Shown piece by piece: positions 61,177 through 64,000 of a stretch of DNA of 64,000 nt. The notes beneath the pieces are model-generated. The model had not been told where the DNA came from and searched no databases. It saw only the letters and a program-made list of their open reading frames with translations. The DNA lies in contig CM043945.1 of the NCBI GenBank assembly GCA_014529385.2, positions 99,573,463-99,637,462 on the forward strand, given 5' to 3'. Source of the DNA: Adiantum capillus-veneris (Eukaryota; Streptophyta; Polypodiopsida; Polypodiales; Pteridaceae). Numbering within the stretch: the stretch's first letter is position 1; each line of letters starts with the position of its first letter. The position numbers were made by a program, and so were the translations under genes.

Positions 61177-63023
61177 TCACAAGCATACATTTCTAAGGTC
61201 AAATCTGGCTCCCAAAGTATCTTTCTTGCCGCTCAGATGGTCCCATAGTAGATTACCCACATTCTTGAATATGTGCATTGGATCGCGCAAGTGATTGATC
61301 ATGAGTCGGGGCCAGTATGGTAACTCGTACCATAGAGATAGTCTCTTCATCCCTGGAGGCAATCCGTCATCGCACATATCCTTCTGCTCTAACCATGCTT
61401 GTGCAGACATCCTTGGTGGCTCTCTTCCCAAAAAGCCGTCGCGTAACACATGATTCTCTGGAAGATACGCTTGATGACCTTCGTAGATTTTCTTCTTCAG
61501 TGAGGGCGCCCTACGTGCATTCAGTTTAGGTCCACATGTGACACATGCTCTGTATCCGCTTGTTTGAAGCCCTGCATGTATACACATGATAATAGATCAA
61601 CTATGGGAAAAAACAAGATTTACAGTGTCTAAGTGAGGAGTGTCAATAGATCACCTGAGCATTCTGTTAGCCCGGGATAGTCATGCATGGTCCACATTAG
61701 AATGCCTCTGATCAAAGAATTCCGTCGTCCTGTGTGTCGGCTCATATCCACCACCTCTATGCCAATCCACAATTGTTGTAGCTCTTCCAATAGTGGACGA
61801 AGATACACATCCATATTCTCCACTTTATATCGCCCTGGCACAATCAAGCTTAGCCATAGGTGCCCCTTCTTCGTAGTCAACCACGGGGGAATGTTGTAGT
61901 TGACGATGACAACGGGCCATACACTGTAAGATGTTGATCTTTGACCAAATGGATTTACGCCATCCATAGCCAGGCCTAAGCGCAAATTTCGAGCTTCCCT
62001 GGCAAAATCCGACCATGTTCCATCTATATGTTTCCAGGCTGCGCAATCTGCAGGAATTCGTAGCACACCATCCGAAGATTTATTCTCCTCATGCCATGAT
62101 GCTAGGGCGGCCATGGACTTACATTCGAAGAAATGCTTGACGCGAGGAAGCAGAGGAAAATGTCGCAAAACCTTTTGTGGAATTTTTGTCCCATGGAGAT
62201 CTACTCGATATCTTTCGGAATCACATTTCGGACACTTCTCCATGTCTATGTATTCCCCTCTGAAAAGAATGCAGTCATTAGGACAAGCGTGGATAGAATT
62301 GTAATCCATCCCCAAGTTTTGCAAAATCTTTCTTGCTTCATCTCGGGAATCTGGCATCACATTGTCAGCTGGTAGTATGTGCTCTTTAAGCAATCTACAC
62401 AACATAAAAATACGATACAGTCGTGTAAAAATCTATCAGATCATTATACATTTAGAGTTTTATTAAAGTAAACTAATTGTAATAGATCACCTGAAAAGCG
62501 CTGTGACGCTAGTGTCACTCCATCCAAACTTTCCCTGCATGTTGAGAAGAACCAGGAGTGCTTTCAATCTAGACATACGTGCTCCATTATACAATGGCGT
62601 ATCGGCTTCACTTTTCATATCATCATAGATAAGCCTTTCTGAATCCATGATCGTCTCGATCATTTCATCAATCTCGGGCTCAAACATTGCCTCGTTGGGA
62701 ATGTGCTCTGCATGATCATCCCCCGAGCTGTCAGAAGCTACATCTTGTGGCCTCACATATGCTGCTTGACCAAAGCGCCTGCGAACACGTCTATTGGGTT
62801 GCAAGATTGCTGCTTGTTGGCCAACGTCAGAGTCCGACGAGTTATAATTGGCAACAACTCGATCTATAATAGATGGATCGAACTCGCCAAATTCGCGAAC
62901 GTGTTGCAAAGAAACACGTCTTGTACGTCGCACAACATGCTTGTATTGATTACAAGGACATAAGACCCTCGTTGAGAGATAGGTGTTTTGGTTGGACGGT
63001 CCCACATCCTCGTCACTACTCAT
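61177..63023 (-). CDS. CACTA TNP2-type transposase, three exons
   Basis: Exons 63023-62491, 62394-61655 and 61571-61177 join in frame (split codons AG|A and G|GG at GT-AG introns of 96 and 83 bp) to give about 555 residues with no stop or frameshift. The Transposase_21/TNP2 signature covers exons 2-3: MDYNSIHACPNDCILFRGEY, CPKCDSERYRVD, LRLGLAMDGVNPFGQRSTSY (with the conserved DG.NPF), WPVVIVNYNIPPWLTTKKGH, the YPGLTECSG/LQTSGYRACVTC junction across intron 2, and LPYWPRLMINHLRDPMHIFKN. The first 178 residues are acidic and low in similarity, with one CPCNQYKHVV that recalls the transposon-associated N-domain. The protein would cut CACTA termini. It stops soon after the LSGKKDT block, so C-terminal regions found in some TNP2 proteins are absent. 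Confidence 0.88.
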
Positions 63024-63085
63024 AATGAGGATAAAAATCTTATAACCTGGACAACAAATTTAATATTCTATTGGCATTCTTCGTC

Positions 63086-63087
<2 letters not shown>

Positions 63088-63149
<62 letters not shown>
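63088..63149 (+). repeat. (TC)n microsatellite
   Basis: About 31 uninterrupted TC units. On the coding (minus) strand this is a GA tract 65-125 bp upstream of the TNP2 start codon, so it sits in the 5' leader or promoter of that gene. Confidence 0.97.
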
Positions 63150-63151
<2 letters not shown>

Positions 63152-63567
63152 ACCTCACATTCTCTAGTCATGTCCAATCCCCGCACACCTCGGTCTAGAG
63201 GTGCACGGAGATCAGAACCACCGGGTTATAATCTCGTCTTTATTGGTCAATACCTATATTTGTGGGTACAAGAAATCTACAGACCCACGTCTACATGATA
63301 CTGCATGTAGTGGACAAAACCCCTTTGCCTCTTCTCTAGCTGTAGGACTTCACAGCATCTTAACATCTTTTCACAGTAGATCTTTTCACTGTTCGTCTAA
63401 CTCTAAACCCTAAACCGTAAGTAATTCTTGCGTGGACTCGATCTAACGTAAATAAGCGTAAATCTAACTAAAAATAAATCTAAATCTAATTTAACGTAAG
63501 TCTACATCTAACCTAATCTTTAACGTCTTTTGGGATAGTTTCCTACGACGTTAAAACTCTCTTCTTC

Positions 63568-63568
<1 letters not shown>

Positions 63569-63604
<36 letters not shown>
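63569..63604 (+). repeat. (TG)n microsatellite
   Basis: About 18 TG units followed by a series of CCTAAATAAA and TCTAATCTAA short repeats to about 63690. Confidence 0.97.
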
Positions 63605-63609
<5 letters not shown>

Positions 63610-63750
63610 ACCTAAATAAACCTAAATAAACCTAAGTCTAATCTAATATAACATAAATCTAAATCTAACGTAAATTATGTTATATTAAAAACAAAGAACT
63701 AAACTAACAGGGATTATAAGAACCTTAAAACTGATTTAACACATAATTTT

Positions 63751-63999
63751 TCACATAACTCGGCAAGAGTTGGCATTCTCATCACTAAAGATGTGAGAGT
63801 TAACTTCCGGCGGTGACGCTGCCTCATCTCCATCCACATCTGACGACAGCAATTGGCCCTTTAGACCGTTCTTGCTCTTGTTACTAACTTTGAAGTTGCT
63901 GTTGAATGACTAGAGGTTGTCTAGATGGTCATTGTGTCGGGGATGTAGTGACTCTTGCCGCCCTGAAGATCCACCTTCTTCCCTATCTTCTGAAGACAT
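63751..63999 (-). pseudogene. short hydrophilic ORF with one in-frame stop
   Basis: From ATG at 63999-63997 (MSSEDREEGGSSGRQESLH) a frame runs 83 codons to TGA at 63753-63751, broken by one TAG near 63911. The peptide is rich in Ser, Asp, Glu and Asn, and its MSSED start resembles the MSSDED start of the TNP2 protein. It may be a first exon of another, decayed transposase copy. It has no recognisable domain. Confidence 0.35.
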
Positions 64000-64000
64000 T

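Larger units (their letters stand above)
61177..64000 (-). mobile_element. CACTA-type DNA transposon, partial view
   Basis: Defined by the TNP2 gene. I could not find the CACTA terminal inverted repeats in either flank, so the extent is unknown and the right end may lie outside the window. Left of 61177 nothing recognisable from the element remains, apart from the 41-codon ORF at 61011-61136. Confidence 0.55.

Noticed and set aside
63399-63416. CTAAACCCTAAACC, a plant telomere-like word
   Set aside because: Only about two units, within a TCTAA/CCTAAA-rich stretch; no array.

Overview
The window looks like nuclear DNA of a land plant with a large, transposon-rich genome. It holds plant-type Ty1/copia and Ty3/gypsy elements, a plant L1-like LINE, a CACTA element with a TNP2-type transposase, and short GT-AG introns of 83-96 bp. 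I see no rRNA, tRNA or recognisable housekeeping gene. A seed-free plant (fern, lycophyte or bryophyte) is my guess, with low confidence.

Layout. 1-4187 (+): 3' part of a copia retrotransposon with two nonsense codons, ending in its LTR. About 4188-11501 (-): decayed gypsy element with a 1.57-kb LTR and an integrase that has lost its catalytic core. About 11580-18464 (+): heavily decayed gypsy element with two RNase H domains (Tat-like). About 18780-25100 (-): L1-like LINE, broken in many places, with a GC-rich poly-G tract next to its 5' end. 26101-26841 (-): a small two-exon gene of unknown function. 27.7-60.1 kb: the unusual part, described below. 61177-63023 (-): a three-exon CACTA TNP2 transposase that appears intact, followed by microsatellites and a short broken ORF at the right edge.

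The 27.7-60.1 kb locus carries at least four protein-coding units, each embedded in or bordered by one degenerate motif (core TCCACCACTTGTCCAAGCTA): an FCP/TIM50-like phosphatase-fold exon (30.2-30.9 kb), a second and divergent FCP-like gene (35.8-37.1 kb), a gene with a ParB/DGQHR-like domain whose splice phase joins it in frame to a SET-domain exon (43.6-37.8 kb), and a large transposase-like protein of the DUF7869 type on the opposite strand (56.9-60.1 kb). The motif is itself organised into ~440-bp monomers, and at 47.78-51.69 kb into an exact 867-bp dimeric higher-order repeat. Its orientation flips twice, so a ~7-kb block (28.05-35.0 kb) is inverted relative to the rest. A motif-free island at 52.65-55.25 kb lies between the divergent ParB/SET and transposase genes and could hold a bidirectional promoter.

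My best inference is that this is a giant composite mobile element, or the remains of one. The DUF7869-like protein would be its transposase, the repeat field its recognition or structural DNA, and the FCP, SET and ParB-like proteins its accessory genes. No termini or target-site duplications were found, so the element is a hypothesis. Most of its genes carry single-base frameshifts without nonsense codons, which means either recent decay or base errors in the assembly.
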